From the NCBI RefSeq assembly GCF_031954525.1, contig NZ_CP134867.1:4154001-4218000 (forward strand): a stretch of 64,000 nt of DNA. Reading direction: 5' to 3'. This DNA comes from Dyella sp. BiH032 (lineage in GTDB: Bacteria > Pseudomonadota > Gammaproteobacteria > Xanthomonadales > Rhodanobacteraceae). The position numbers and the translations under genes are program-made. Below are positions 8,985 through 20,570 of the stretch, in pieces; position 1 is the first letter of the stretch; every line of letters starts with the position of its first letter. A model generated the notes under the pieces. It was not told where the DNA came from. It ran no database searches and worked only from the letters and a program-made list of their open reading frames with translations.

Positions 8985-9816
8985 TTCCCTCGAGCAAAAC
9001 CCGATACCCCTCCCGCGCATCCCCCCAAACCACCCCAAACCCACTCCCCCGCAACCGCGCATTACTCAACCGCTTGCTCCCGACACCCGGCGGCGCCGCC
9101 CCCTCCTCCGGCCGGGACGCCCCAACCAACCCCGCCAGATGCTCGTAAAGCACGTGCAGCGGCAACGGCGTGTCGTCCACACCGACATACACGCGTTCCG
9201 GCGCAGTCAGGCCCAGCAGGTGCACCGCCGCCGCTGCCGCATCGTCGACGTGGATGCGGTTCGACCAATGCGGCGGATCGCGCCGCACCGGCGCCTGCCC
9301 GGCGCGGATGCGCTCGACCAGCTGCATGCGTCCCGGCCCGTAAATACCCGCCAGCCGCAGGCTCACCGAAGACACCGGCTGCGCTGCCAGCCATCGCTCC
9401 GCCTCCAGCAGAACGCGGCCGTTGAAGCCCGGCGGAGCGGGAGGCGTGTCCTCGTCCACCCAGGCATCGCCATGCTCGCCGTACACCGCGCTGGAAGACA
9501 CGAACAACACGCGCTGCAACGGCGCGTCCGCGAGCGCTGCCATCAGGTACTGCAGGCCGTCGACGAACACCGCGCGATAAGCCGCTTCGTCGCGCGCGCC
9601 CGGCGTCGGCGAAAACACCACCTGGCTGAGGCCGGACGGCAGGTCGCGCAGCGTGTCCGGCCGGGTCAGGTCGCCGCGCAGCCAGCGCAGGCCATCCCCG
9701 GCGTCCGCGGGCGGCGAGCGGCGCAGCGCGAACACTTCGGCGCCCTGCGCCAGCAACCGCTGCGCGACGCGCAGTCCCAGATCGCCGCATCCGGCCAGCA
9801 ATACCCGTTCGGTCAT
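8980..9816 (-). CDS. NAD(P)-binding epimerase/dehydratase family protein (YeeZ-like)
   Basis: A 278-residue extended short-chain dehydrogenase. The Rossmann motif is [16 protein letters not shown], the active-site region is [13 protein letters not shown] with the expected Ser/Tyr pattern, and [12 protein letters not shown] is typical of the YeeZ/Ycf39-like epimerases. The substrate is unknown. The start MTERVLLAG is the family-like start; an in-frame ATG 26 codons earlier would overlap the divergent aroK start. The stop codon lies inside the tail of repeat copy B, so the C-terminal end may have been set by the repeat insertion. Confidence 0.82.
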   Translation of the reverse strand: MTERVLLAGCGDLGLRVAQRLLAQGAEVFALRRSPPADAGDGLRWLRGDLTRPDTLRDLPSGLSQVVFSPTPGARDEAAYRAVFVDGLQYLMAALADAPLQRVLFVSSSAVYGEHGDAWVDEDTPPAPPGFNGRVLLEAERWLAAQPVSSVSLRLAGIYGPGRMQLVERIRAGQAPVRRDPPHWSNRIHVDDAAAAAVHLLGLTAPERVYVGVDDTPLPLHVLYEHLAGLVGASRPEEGAAPPGVGSKRLSNARLRGSGFGVVWGDAREGYRVLLEGT

Positions 9817-9844
9817 GTCGAGCCTGCTGCTAAAGTCGGCATAT

Positions 9845-10384
9845 ATGAATCCCTCGTGCAACCTGTTCATCGTCGGTCCGACCGGCGCCGGCAAGACGTC
9901 GATCGGACGACGGCTCGCCGCGCATTATGGGCTGGAGTTCCTCGATCTCGATCAGGAAATCGAGCGCCATTGCGGCGCCGCGGTGAGCACGGTGTTCGAG
10001 CTGGAGGGCGAGGCCGGTTTTCGCCGGCGCGAGAGCACCCTGCTCGACGACTGCAGCGCCCGCCGCGGCGTGGTGCTGGCCACCGGCGCCGGGGCCGTAT
10101 TGGATCCCGCCAACCGCCGCCTGCTCGCCGAGCGCGGCTACGTGCTGTGGCTGCAGGCCACGCTGGAACAGCAGTTGGAACGTCTCGCCCGCGACCGCAG
10201 CCGCCCGTTGCTGGCCGGCGAGGACCGCCGCGCGAAACTCGAAGCCATGGCCCTCGTACGCACGCCGCTCTATCAGGACATCGCCGACCTGGCGATTCCC
10301 GGCGAGCACGAACTCGTCCAGGCCGCCAGCGAACGCAGCATCGCCCTGATCGACCAGCACTGGCAGCGCCAGCAAGCCGCATGA
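9845..10384 (+). CDS. aroK: Shikimate kinase
   Basis: A 179-residue kinase that phosphorylates shikimate at the 3-hydroxyl with ATP in the chorismate pathway. The Walker A motif is [15 protein letters not shown], followed by FLDLDQEIE (the shikimate-binding Asp), FRRRES, and [13 protein letters not shown] where the family usually has GGG. The start [11 protein letters not shown] follows the divergent epimerase start by 28 bases. The stop overlaps the ATG of aroB, the classic coupled aroK-aroB arrangement. Confidence 0.95.
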   Translation: MNPSCNLFIVGPTGAGKTSIGRRLAAHYGLEFLDLDQEIERHCGAAVSTVFELEGEAGFRRRESTLLDDCSARRGVVLATGAGAVLDPANRRLLAERGYVLWLQATLEQQLERLARDRSRPLLAGEDRRAKLEAMALVRTPLYQDIADLAIPGEHELVQAASERSIALIDQHWQRQQAA

Positions 10385-11484
10385 GCATGAACGACACGAC
10401 CCAACCCCGCACCATCGACGTTGCCCTCGGCGCGCGCAGCTATCCCGTATGGATCGGCGCCGGACTGCTGGAGGACCGCGACCGCTGGTGCGCCATGCTG
10501 CGCGGCCGCCATGCGCTGGTGATCAGCAACACCACGGTAGCGCCGCTGTATCTCGACCGCGTGGCCAAGGGTCTCGAAGGCCTGCAGTGGTCGGCCTTCC
10601 TGCTCGATGACGGCGAAGCGCACAAGACTTTCGACAACGTCGGCCGCGCGCTGGATGCGCTGGCACAGCTGGGCGCCACGCGCGATGCCTGCGTGGTCGC
10701 GCTGGGCGGTGGCGTGGTGGGCGATCTGGCCGGCTTCACCGCCGCGTGCTGGATGCGCGGCATCGACTTCATCCAGATGCCGACCACGCTGCTGGCAATG
10801 GTCGATTCGTCCGTCGGCGGCAAGACCGGCGTGAACCTGCCGGCGGGCAAGAACCTCGTCGGCGCCTTCCACCAGCCGCGCGCAGTGATCGCGGATATCG
10901 ACACGCTCGCCACGCTGCCGCAGCGCGAATACCGCGCGGGCCTGGCCGAGGTGGTGAAGGGTGCGGCGATCGGCGACCTGCCGTTCTTCGAATGGCTGGA
11001 AACGCAGGCCGACGCTCTCGCCGCCCGCCAATCCGTTCCGCTGACCGAAGCGATCGCGCGGAAGGTCGGCTACAAGGCGGGCGTGGTCGCCCGCGACGAA
11101 ACCGAGCAGGGCGAGCGCGCATTGCTCAACCTCGGCCATACCTTCGGCCATGCGCTGGAAACCGCGGGCAAGTACACCGTGCTGCTGCACGGCGAAGGCG
11201 TGGCGGTCGGCATGCTGCTCGCCGCGCGGCTGTCCGAGCGCCTGGGCATGAGCGGCGCCGCGGATACCGCGCGCCTGCGCCGCCTGCTGGAGCGGCTGGG
11301 CCTGCCCACGGCGATCCCGCCCGGCATGGATCCGGAAGCGCTGCTGGCCCTGATGCGCCTGGACAAGAAGAACACCGCCGGCACGTTGCGCCTGATTCTG
11401 TGGCGCGGCATCGGCCGCGCCGAGATCGTCGGCGGCGTGGACGAGCGCGCGGTACTGGCCACGCTGCGCGAAGCCGTCGGCTGA
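10381..11484 (+). CDS. aroB: 3-dehydroquinate synthase
   Basis: A 367-residue NAD- and metal-dependent enzyme that converts DAHP to 3-dehydroquinate, the second step of the shikimate pathway. It shows [55 protein letters not shown] split across the active site, and the zinc-binding [12 protein letters not shown]. Length is normal. The ATGA overlap with aroK and the following small genes suggest one operon running to hemE. Confidence 0.97.
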   Translation: MSMNDTTQPRTIDVALGARSYPVWIGAGLLEDRDRWCAMLRGRHALVISNTTVAPLYLDRVAKGLEGLQWSAFLLDDGEAHKTFDNVGRALDALAQLGATRDACVVALGGGVVGDLAGFTAACWMRGIDFIQMPTTLLAMVDSSVGGKTGVNLPAGKNLVGAFHQPRAVIADIDTLATLPQREYRAGLAEVVKGAAIGDLPFFEWLETQADALAARQSVPLTEAIARKVGYKAGVVARDETEQGERALLNLGHTFGHALETAGKYTVLLHGEGVAVGMLLAARLSERLGMSGAADTARLRRLLERLGLPTAIPPGMDPEALLALMRLDKKNTAGTLRLILWRGIGRAEIVGGVDERAVLATLREAVG

Positions 11485-11498
11485 AGGCGCGCGCAACC

Positions 11499-11810
11499 GT
11501 GGCGCACGAGCTTCTGGACGGACCCGGTGGCCTGGCTCGACTGCTGCGCCTGATCATTGGAGACCTGGCCTGGACGGGCGGCTTGCGCCAGCTCGGTCGC
11601 GGCGTGCTGCTGGTCCTGACCCTGGGGCGGTTTCCGCGCGGTCGCCAGCTCGAGCGCCATGGCCGTCTGATTGCCTGCGCCGGCGTACTGACGCTAGCTG
11701 CGGCATGGGGCGCCATCGCTCTCTGGAACCAGCGACACAGCCAGCCACCCGCCGGTGCACGGCCCGCTGCGGCTTCGCCGCACTCGCCCCCGGCCGGCTC
11801 CGCCCCCTAG
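11499..11810 (+). CDS. Small hypothetical membrane protein downstream of aroB
   Basis: A 103-residue frame from a GTG start 14 bases after the aroB stop. It has a basic N-terminal half (GDLAWTGGLRQLGRGVLLVL, then RFPRGRQLERHGR), one clear hydrophobic helix (LIACAGVLTLAAAWGAIALW) and a Pro/Ala-rich tail. I recognise no family. Position between aroB and the WGR gene on the same strand and GC-rich third positions support it, but the start is a guess and it could be noncoding. Confidence 0.45.
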   Translation: MAHELLDGPGGLARLLRLIIGDLAWTGGLRQLGRGVLLVLTLGRFPRGRQLERHGRLIACAGVLTLAAAWGAIALWNQRHSQPPAGARPAAASPHSPPAGSAP

Positions 11811-11844
11811 AATGAGCGACTTGCGGCTCACCGCACCTATCCAC

Positions 11845-12117
11845 ATGCAACCCTCCATGCGCCTCTACCTGCAAACCGCGCCCGGCTCCGGCGAAGCGCC
11901 CCGCTATGTCCAGATCGTGCTGGAGCAGGACCTGCTCGGCGGCTGGACGCTGTATCGCGAGACCGGCGTGCAGGGCGGCAAGGCCACGCTCAAGCGCGAG
12001 CAGTTCCTGGAGCGCGACGACGCGATAGCGGCGTTCGAGAAGGCGCGCGACGCGCAGCTCAAGCGCGGTTATCGCCTGATGTTCAGCCAGGGCATGGACG
12101 GCCCATACGGACGTTGA
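11845..12117 (+). CDS. WGR-domain protein
   Basis: About 90 residues forming a single WGR-like domain: [47 protein letters not shown], and [18 protein letters not shown] domains are nucleic-acid-associated modules known from eukaryotic PARPs and from bacterial proteins of unclear role. The function here is unknown. Three in-frame ATGs exist (11812, 11845, 11857); the middle one is chosen to fit the domain. It ends one base before hemE begins. Confidence 0.75.
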   Translation: MQPSMRLYLQTAPGSGEAPRYVQIVLEQDLLGGWTLYRETGVQGGKATLKREQFLERDDAIAAFEKARDAQLKRGYRLMFSQGMDGPYGR

Positions 12118-12118
12118 A

Positions 12119-13192
12119 ATGACCGAAGTCCTCAAGAACGACCGCTTCCTGCGCGCGCTGCGCCGGGAGCCCACCGACACCACGCCCATCTGGGTGATGC
12201 GCCAGGCCGGCCGCTACCTGCCGGAATACCGCGCCACCCGCGCGCGCGCCGGCAGCTTCATGGCGCTGGCGCAATCGCCGGAGCTGGCCTGCGAAGTGAC
12301 GCTGCAACCGCTGGAGCGCTTCGAGCTGGACGCGGCGATCCTGTTTTCCGACATCCTGACCGTTCCCGACGCGATGGGGCTGGGCCTCAGCTTCGCGCAG
12401 GGCGAAGGCCCGCAGTTCGCGCATCCGGTGCGCACGCGCGCCGACGTCGAGAAGCTGGACGTGCCGGACATGGACGGCGAGCTGCGCTACGTGATGGATG
12501 CCGTGCGCCTGATCCGCCGCGAGCTGCACGGCCGCGTGCCGCTGATCGGTTTTTCCGGCAGCCCGTGGACGCTGGCCTGCTACATGGTCGAGGGCGAAGG
12601 CTCGCGCGATTTCGCCACGCTCAAGGCAATGTGCTGGAACGAGCCGAAGCTCGCACACCAGCTGCTCGACACGCTGGCGCGCTCGGTCGCCGCCTACCTG
12701 GCCGCGCAGGCCGCCGCCGGCGCGCAGGTGCTGATGGTGTTCGACACCTGGGGCGGCATGCTCGGCCCGGCACCGTTCCGCGAGTTCTCGCTGCGCTACA
12801 TGGCGCAGGTGGTCGACGCGCTGAAGGCCGATGCGCATGCGCGCGAGCTGCCGGTGATCCTGTTCTCCAAGGGTGCCAACCGTCATCTGTCCGCCATGGC
12901 CGACACCGGCTGCGCCGCGCTGGGCGTGGACTGGACGATCGACCTGGCCGATGCGCGCGCCGCGGTCGGCGGGCGCGTGGCGCTGCAGGGCAATCTCGAC
13001 CCGGCGGTGCTGCGCTCCAATCCGGAGACCATCCGCCGCGAAGCACGCGCCGTGCTGGACAGCTACGGCCCTCACCCGGGCCACGTCTTCAATCTCGGCC
13101 ACGGCATCACGCCGGAAGTCGAGCCGGAGCACGTGAAGGTGCTGGTGGACGAAGTGCACGCGTACGGACGGACGCTGCGCGCGCCAGCGTGA
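12119..13192 (+). CDS. hemE: Uroporphyrinogen III decarboxylase
   Basis: A 357-residue cofactor-free enzyme that decarboxylates uroporphyrinogen III to coproporphyrinogen III in heme biosynthesis. Both family signatures are present: [16 protein letters not shown] near the N terminus and [16 protein letters not shown] in the middle. The catalytic Asp appears in [16 protein letters not shown]. It sits at the end of the aroK-aroB-WGR gene string on the same strand. Confidence 0.97.
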   Translation: MTEVLKNDRFLRALRREPTDTTPIWVMRQAGRYLPEYRATRARAGSFMALAQSPELACEVTLQPLERFELDAAILFSDILTVPDAMGLGLSFAQGEGPQFAHPVRTRADVEKLDVPDMDGELRYVMDAVRLIRRELHGRVPLIGFSGSPWTLACYMVEGEGSRDFATLKAMCWNEPKLAHQLLDTLARSVAAYLAAQAAAGAQVLMVFDTWGGMLGPAPFREFSLRYMAQVVDALKADAHARELPVILFSKGANRHLSAMADTGCAALGVDWTIDLADARAAVGGRVALQGNLDPAVLRSNPETIRREARAVLDSYGPHPGHVFNLGHGITPEVEPEHVKVLVDEVHAYGRTLRAPA

Positions 13193-13393
13193 ACGTCCCG
13201 GCGCCGTTTCGCCGCGGCGAATCGCAAGAACGCACTCGCCGGGCCGGCTCCCGGCGCCAGCTCCGCCACGGCTTCAAACGATGGCGGCCCGCCTTCGAGC
13301 GGGGCGGCCTGAGCGCGCCACGCGCGGGCGCCGAGACGAACGGCTAGAGTCTGCCGTCCACCGCCGCGCCGTGGGGCGCGCGAGGAGACTGTC

Positions 13394-13801
13394 ATGCGCG
13401 ACAACCGCTCCATGCCTGCCTGCACGGTGATTCCCGAGCTCGCTTACACCGACGTCCGCGAAGCCGCGGAATGGCTCGCCCGCGCCTTCGGCTTCCGTAC
13501 GCGCCTGCGCATCGGCGACCACCGCATCCAGATGCATGCCGGCGATGGCGCCATCGTCGTCGTCGAAGGTGGCGGCGGACCGGTCGCCCCCCAGGCCGTG
13601 CTGATGCGCGTCGCCGATGTGGACGCCCATACCGCCCGCGCCCGCGACGCCGGTGCCACCGTGCTCCGGCCACCAGTTACCTATCCGTACGGCGAACGGC
13701 AGTGCAGCCTCGTCGATCCCGGCGGTCATGTGTGGACGTTCTCCGAGTCCGTGGCGGACGTGGATCCGGCCGATTGGGGTGGCGAGCTGGTCGAGCCATA
13801 G
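13394..13801 (+). CDS. VOC (glyoxalase/bleomycin resistance) family protein
   Basis: A 135-residue single-domain protein of the vicinal oxygen chelate fold, with PELAYTDVREAAEWLARAFG at the start and PYGERQCSLVDPGGHVWTFS at the end, the usual C-terminal metal-site strand. The family covers lyases, dioxygenases and resistance proteins; the substrate cannot be assigned. It stands alone, 200 bases after hemE, with a purine-rich GAGGAGACT before the ATG. Confidence 0.85.
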   Translation: MRDNRSMPACTVIPELAYTDVREAAEWLARAFGFRTRLRIGDHRIQMHAGDGAIVVVEGGGGPVAPQAVLMRVADVDAHTARARDAGATVLRPPVTYPYGERQCSLVDPGGHVWTFSESVADVDPADWGGELVEP

Positions 13802-13881
13802 CGCGCCGGGCCCGGCTCGACAACGGCGCCCGCGCTGGCCGATGATCTCCGCGCCCGGACCGGGCAGGGGGAAAACCGACC

Positions 13882-14568
13882 ATGGAATACACGTACCGCG
13901 ACCTGAAGGCGCGGACGACGTGGCTGAGCGGCCTGCTCTATGCGCAGGCCACGCTGGACGTCGCTTCGCTGTTCACCAACCACGCCGAACGCGACGTCCT
14001 GCACCGGATCACCGACATGACCGCCGAGAACGCCGAGGCGATCCGTGCGGCGGCCGAGCGCAGCGACTTCTGGCAGAAGCTGGTCGCCTACCCCCAGCTC
14101 GCGCTCCTGCTACTGACCTTCGTGCTGGCGGGGATGTGGATCTACCGCGCCGCCGCCAACGTCCGCGCGCTGGGCGCCACGAGGCTCGAGTACACCCCGG
14201 GCTGGTCGGTGGGTTGGTATGCCGTGCCGTTCGCCAACCTGATCAAGCCCTTCCACGCCATGAACGAGATATGGCGAGCCAGCCGCGATCCGCGCGGCTG
14301 GGAGGCTCTACCGACGCCGCCGGATCTGCGCGTCTGGTGGGGCCTGTGGCTGGCCTCGTGCATCCTGGGCCGCGCTGCCATGCAGATGAGCCTCCACGCG
14401 GAGCAGGTCGGAGAACTGCTGGACGTCAACATGGTCCAGACCGCGAGCAACCTGGTCAGCCTGCCGCTGGACCTGCTGTTCGTCCACATCCTGATCCGCA
14501 TCACCGGCATGCAATCGGGGCATCCCGTCCCGGCCGACCAGCCTCCGGCGCTGCCCGAGCCCGCCTGA
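13882..14568 (+). CDS. DUF4328 integral membrane protein
   Basis: A 228-residue protein with about four hydrophobic segments. The first lies near residues 70-90 ([19 protein letters not shown]). The DUF4328-like core follows: [40 protein letters not shown] and a VWWGLWLAS helix. The family is found in many bacteria without a known activity. A GGGGGAAAA stretch precedes the ATG. The spacer to valS shows no gene. Confidence 0.85.
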   Translation: MEYTYRDLKARTTWLSGLLYAQATLDVASLFTNHAERDVLHRITDMTAENAEAIRAAAERSDFWQKLVAYPQLALLLLTFVLAGMWIYRAAANVRALGATRLEYTPGWSVGWYAVPFANLIKPFHAMNEIWRASRDPRGWEALPTPPDLRVWWGLWLASCILGRAAMQMSLHAEQVGELLDVNMVQTASNLVSLPLDLLFVHILIRITGMQSGHPVPADQPPALPEPA

Positions 14569-14764
14569 GCCCACGGCGGCCGGGCGGCCGACCGCCAGAC
14601 GCACCCTCCGCCGACCGGTGCCCGCTGCATTCCGGGCAGCGCGCCCCCATCTCATCCTGGCGGCGCCGCCGGGCTTTTTTGGCAGCCCAGGCCCCGCCCC
14701 GTACAATCGTCCTCCTTTGACTGCCCACCGCGCCCGTTCCCGGGCGCGCCATGACGAGCCCCCG

Positions 14765-17590
<2,826 letters not shown>

Positions 17591-17646
17591 GGCGTTGCCG
17601 GGACGGTGCGGTTAGCCGCGCTTGAGTCTGGAACGGATCGCTCCGT

Positions 17647-18162
17647 AGGACCCCTCATCCCGCCTTCTCCCCGGAGGGGAGAAGGAGAAGTGAATACCGA
17701 GGCAAGAACAAACAAGAGCGAGCGAAGCGACGCTCCGTAACGCTCTTGATCTCCCGGGTTCCCTTCGCGGCGGTGAGGGCTGGACGATCAGGCCGCCGCA
17801 GGCGGGCGGGGACAGGACGTCCCCGCCTTTTCGATCAGGGCAAGGATGCCCGATCGAAAAGCCCGGCCAGCCCTCAACGCACTCGCAGCAGCGTAGGCTG
17901 CGGAGGGCGCCGCGCAGGGGGCCCTTCTTCTTGGTTACTTCTTCTCGTGGTCCCCCTTGAGGGGATGGGCAAGCAAGAAGAAGTAACTCGCTCTCCGGCA
18001 GGAGAGCGAAACCCTCGCCCCGGAGGGCGAGACAAGACTGGCCATAAGGCGACAACCGAGCGCTATCGCCACCGGGTCCCGGCCTGCGCCGGAATGACGA
18101 GGATGGGAGCGCGAGGCGACCCTTAGCTCACGTTGGGGTTCGCAAGCTCACCCCAACCTACG
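17647..18162 (+). repeat. Large hairpin-rich intergenic repeat, copy C with insertion and tail
   Basis: Forward copy between the convergent valS and rimI. It lacks the leading GCGAGCACCC of the others. A 20-base insertion at 17946-17965 (CGTGGTCCCCCTTGAGGGGA) sits inside the long hairpin and carries its own small inverted repeat. The tail has CGGAATGACGAG and GTTGGGGTTCGCAAGC followed by ACCCCAAC. Its final CTA is the complement of the rimI stop codon TAG. Confidence 0.85.
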
Positions 18163-18628
18163 GCGCCGCGAAATCCAATGCCATCACAATGGCATCCTCC
18201 CTACCCTGCTTCGCCGGATAGTAATTCGGCCGCCGCCCGATCTCCTCGAAACCGATCGACCGATACAACGCCTGCGCCACCGGATTCGACGGACGCACCT
18301 CCAGGAACACGCGCTCCGCGCCATTCCACCGCGCCACATCCAGCAGGCGGCGCAGCAGATGCCGCCCCAGCCCGAGGCCACGGTGATTCTGGCCGATGCA
18401 CAGATTGAGCACGTGCGCCTCGCCCGCGGCGACGGAAAGCACGCCGTAGCCGGCCATCTCGCCTTCCACCCACAGCACCCAGCTCGGGTGCCCCGCCTTC
18501 AGACAATCGCCGAAGATGCCTTCGCTCCAGGGGAAGTCATAGGAGGCGCGCTCGAGGGCCGCGACGCCGGCGAGATCCTCCCGCCGCATCGCGCGGACTT
18601 CCGCGTGGGGACGGGCGACCGCCACCAC
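18158..18628 (-). CDS. rimI: Ribosomal protein S18 alanine N-acetyltransferase
   Basis: A 156-residue GNAT enzyme that acetylates the N-terminal alanine of ribosomal protein S18 using acetyl-CoA. The acetyl-CoA loop is QNHRGLGLGRHLL, followed by FLEVRPSNPVAQALYRSIGF, with a C-terminal NYYPAKQGREDAIVMALDF matching RimI. It lies three bases after the putative holD gene, the same order as holD-rimI in Escherichia coli. The stop codon lies in the tail of repeat copy C. Confidence 0.93.
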   Translation of the reverse strand: MVAVARPHAEVRAMRREDLAGVAALERASYDFPWSEGIFGDCLKAGHPSWVLWVEGEMAGYGVLSVAAGEAHVLNLCIGQNHRGLGLGRHLLRRLLDVARWNGAERVFLEVRPSNPVAQALYRSIGFEEIGRRPNYYPAKQGREDAIVMALDFAAP

Positions 18629-18631
18629 GGC

Positions 18632-19129
18632 TCAGCCCTCCGCACCGGCCAATGCCCGGCGCAGGCTGCGCAGGGCGTTCCAGAGACGCCGCTTGCCGGC
18701 GCCCGATGCATGGATCGCCGCGGGCTCGTCCGCCAGCACGATATGCGCCTGCTGCAGCAGGGTCGCCGGCAACTCCCGGCCCAGCGCATGCGCCTGGGCC
18801 TCGCCGAACACGAGGTAAGCCCGCGCCAGCGGCGGTGCCGCCAGCTTGCCGTCGCGTACTTCGATCCGCGCGGCGCGCGCCACCGACGGGCCGAAGGCGG
18901 TGAGCGCGCGACCGAGCAGGTCCAGCGAGCGCGGGTCGCAGCCGGCCGGCAAGAGGATCGCGCAGTGACCGGGAGCCGCCTCCTCGGCCTTCTCCAACGG
19001 CTCCGGGGAAAGGCCGGCAGGCGACGCGTCGAGCGGCATCGCGCGCCGCACCCACGGCGTGACGCCCAGCGCGCGCAGCAGGCGTGCGCGATGCCCGGGG
19101 CTGGCCAAAGCGTGACCCATCGCGCTCAT
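18632..19129 (-). CDS. holD: Putative DNA polymerase III psi subunit (HolD-like)
   Basis: A 165-residue protein between pssA and rimI. The N-terminal LLRALGVTPWVRR resembles the start of E. coli psi (LQQLGITQWSLRR), the part that contacts chi. The C-terminal segment with a conserved LW (KRRLWNALRSLRRAL) is also similar. In E. coli holD lies directly before rimI, as here. Psi links the clamp loader to chi and single-strand-binding protein. The middle is Ala-rich and poorly conserved. The ATG overlaps the pssA stop; a second ATG lies three codons later. The call rests on short motifs and synteny. Confidence 0.65.
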   Translation of the reverse strand: MSAMGHALASPGHRARLLRALGVTPWVRRAMPLDASPAGLSPEPLEKAEEAAPGHCAILLPAGCDPRSLDLLGRALTAFGPSVARAARIEVRDGKLAAPPLARAYLVFGEAQAHALGRELPATLLQQAHIVLADEPAAIHASGAGKRRLWNALRSLRRALAGAEG

Positions 19130-19899
19130 GCCACGCCGCGGCGGCGGCGGGTGGCGCGACCCCACAGGGTCATTGCCGGGCCGGACAGCAGATAGAGGGT
19201 GAACACGACGAACAGCATGCGCGGCGGGTCCACGAAGAAGGGAATCAGGATCAGCAGGGCCGCGATCACCCACAGGAACGGCACGCGGTCGCGCTCGCCC
19301 ATCGGCAGCGACTTGAAGCTGTAGTAACGGAAACGGCTGACCATCAGCAGACCGACGGTCGCCGCCATGAACGGCGTGAAGAAGCACACCTCGTCGCCGC
19401 CCACGCCGAACTTGTCCATGCTCCACACGAAGGACATGCACACGGCGGCGGCGGCGGGGCTGGCCAGCCCCTGGAAATAGCGCTTGTCGGCCACGCCGAC
19501 CTGGGTATTGAAGCGCGCCAGGCGCAGCGCCGCGCAGGCGGCGTAGATGAAGGCGGCTGCCCAGCCGATCTTGCCCCACAGCGGGCCGTACTCCTTCAGC
19601 ATCGAGAGCGACCAGGTGTACATCACCAGCGACGGCGCCAGGCCGAAGCTGACCAGATCGGAGAGCGAGTCGTACTGCACGCCGAATTCGCTCTGCGTGC
19701 CGGTCAGGCGGGCGACGCGGCCGTCCATGCCGTCCAGCAGCGCGGCCACGAACACGGCGATGGCCGCGTCGCTGTAGCTGCCGCCGATGCTCGCCACGAT
19801 GGCGTAGAAGCCGGAAAACATGGCCCCCGTGGTGAACAGGTTGGGCAACAGGTAAATGCCCCGGTGCCGCGGCGTGCGGACTGGCGTGCTCTCAGTCAT
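19126..19899 (-). CDS. pssA: CDP-diacylglycerol-serine O-phosphatidyltransferase
   Basis: A 257-residue integral membrane enzyme that makes phosphatidylserine from CDP-diacylglycerol and serine, the first step toward phosphatidylethanolamine. The CDP-alcohol phosphotransferase motif DGMDGRVARLTG, with the downstream Asp residues in QYDSLSD, is complete. Several hydrophobic helices follow (IGWAAAFIYAACAALRLA, LWVIAALLILIPFFV). It is the first gene of a pssA-holD-rimI string with overlapping ends. Confidence 0.93.
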   Translation of the reverse strand: MTESTPVRTPRHRGIYLLPNLFTTGAMFSGFYAIVASIGGSYSDAAIAVFVAALLDGMDGRVARLTGTQSEFGVQYDSLSDLVSFGLAPSLVMYTWSLSMLKEYGPLWGKIGWAAAFIYAACAALRLARFNTQVGVADKRYFQGLASPAAAAVCMSFVWSMDKFGVGGDEVCFFTPFMAATVGLLMVSRFRYYSFKSLPMGERDRVPFLWVIAALLILIPFFVDPPRMLFVVFTLYLLSGPAMTLWGRATRRRRGVA

Positions 19900-20011
19900 G
19901 AATCAATCCGTGACGGAATGCGCGCAGTGTAAACCATCGCTTGAGTCCAATCCTTGCGGGTGCTAACAAGGGCGCCTGCCCTCCAAGACCTATCTTTTCC
20001 CGGAGAAGACC

Positions 20012-20452
20012 ATGCGTCGCCCGCTGCTCGCCGTCGCCCTGCTGCTGCTCGCCCCCCTGGCCATGGGCCAGGCCTACAAGTGGACCGACGCCAGCGGCAC
20101 CGTGCACTACTCCGACAATCCGCCGCCGAAGGGCACCCAGTTCAAGCGGGTCACCACCACCGGCAGCGTCCAGCCGCTGGCGGAGCCGGCCAAGTCCACC
20201 GCCGGGGATGGCCGCGGCGAGGCCAATGCCTCCAATGAGCCGGCGCCAGCCAGGGCGCAGTCGGTCGCCGATACTCCCGAGAACCGCAAGAAGCTGTGCA
20301 CCACGCTGAAGGGCAACCTGGAGATCCTGCGCGACAAGAAACCCGTCGTGGTGCAGGAAGGCAACCAGTCCCGCGTGCTGGACGACGCGCAGCGCAAGCA
20401 GCAGCAGACCACCGCCGAATCCCAGTACAAGCAGTACTGCCCGAACGACTGA
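20012..20452 (+). CDS. DUF4124-domain exported protein
   Basis: A 146-residue protein with a signal peptide (MRRPLLAVALLLLAPLAMGQ) and a DUF4124 domain at the mature N terminus (AYKWTDASGTVHYSDNPPP). The remainder is a low-complexity linker and a Gln/Lys-rich helix (DDAQRKQQQTTAESQYKQYC) with two Cys that could pair in the periplasm. DUF4124 proteins are common in gammaproteobacterial envelopes and have no known activity. It is monocistronic, divergent from pssA. Confidence 0.85.
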   Translation: MRRPLLAVALLLLAPLAMGQAYKWTDASGTVHYSDNPPPKGTQFKRVTTTGSVQPLAEPAKSTAGDGRGEANASNEPAPARAQSVADTPENRKKLCTTLKGNLEILRDKKPVVVQEGNQSRVLDDAQRKQQQTTAESQYKQYCPND

Positions 20453-20532
20453 CACCCCGCCGCCTCATTGCGGCGGCACCCTGCGCAGCCCCGGACGCGG
20501 CCCGCCGCGCCCGGGCGCTCGTGCCGATCGCC

Positions 20533-20538
20533 TATAAT
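20533..20538 (+). promoter_or_regulatory. Probable -10 element of the proS promoter
   Basis: A perfect TATAAT lies 32 bases before the proS start codon. No convincing -35 hexamer is seen at the usual distance in this GC-rich stretch, so the assignment rests on the -10 alone. Confidence 0.4.
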
Positions 20539-20570
20539 CGGCTTCTTTGCCCCGCCGGAAAGCCAACCGC

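Noticed and set aside
9653..9844. Longer aroK reading with 64 extra N-terminal codons
   Set aside because: The extension overlaps the divergent epimerase gene and lacks family similarity; the ATG at 9845 places the Walker A loop at the usual distance.
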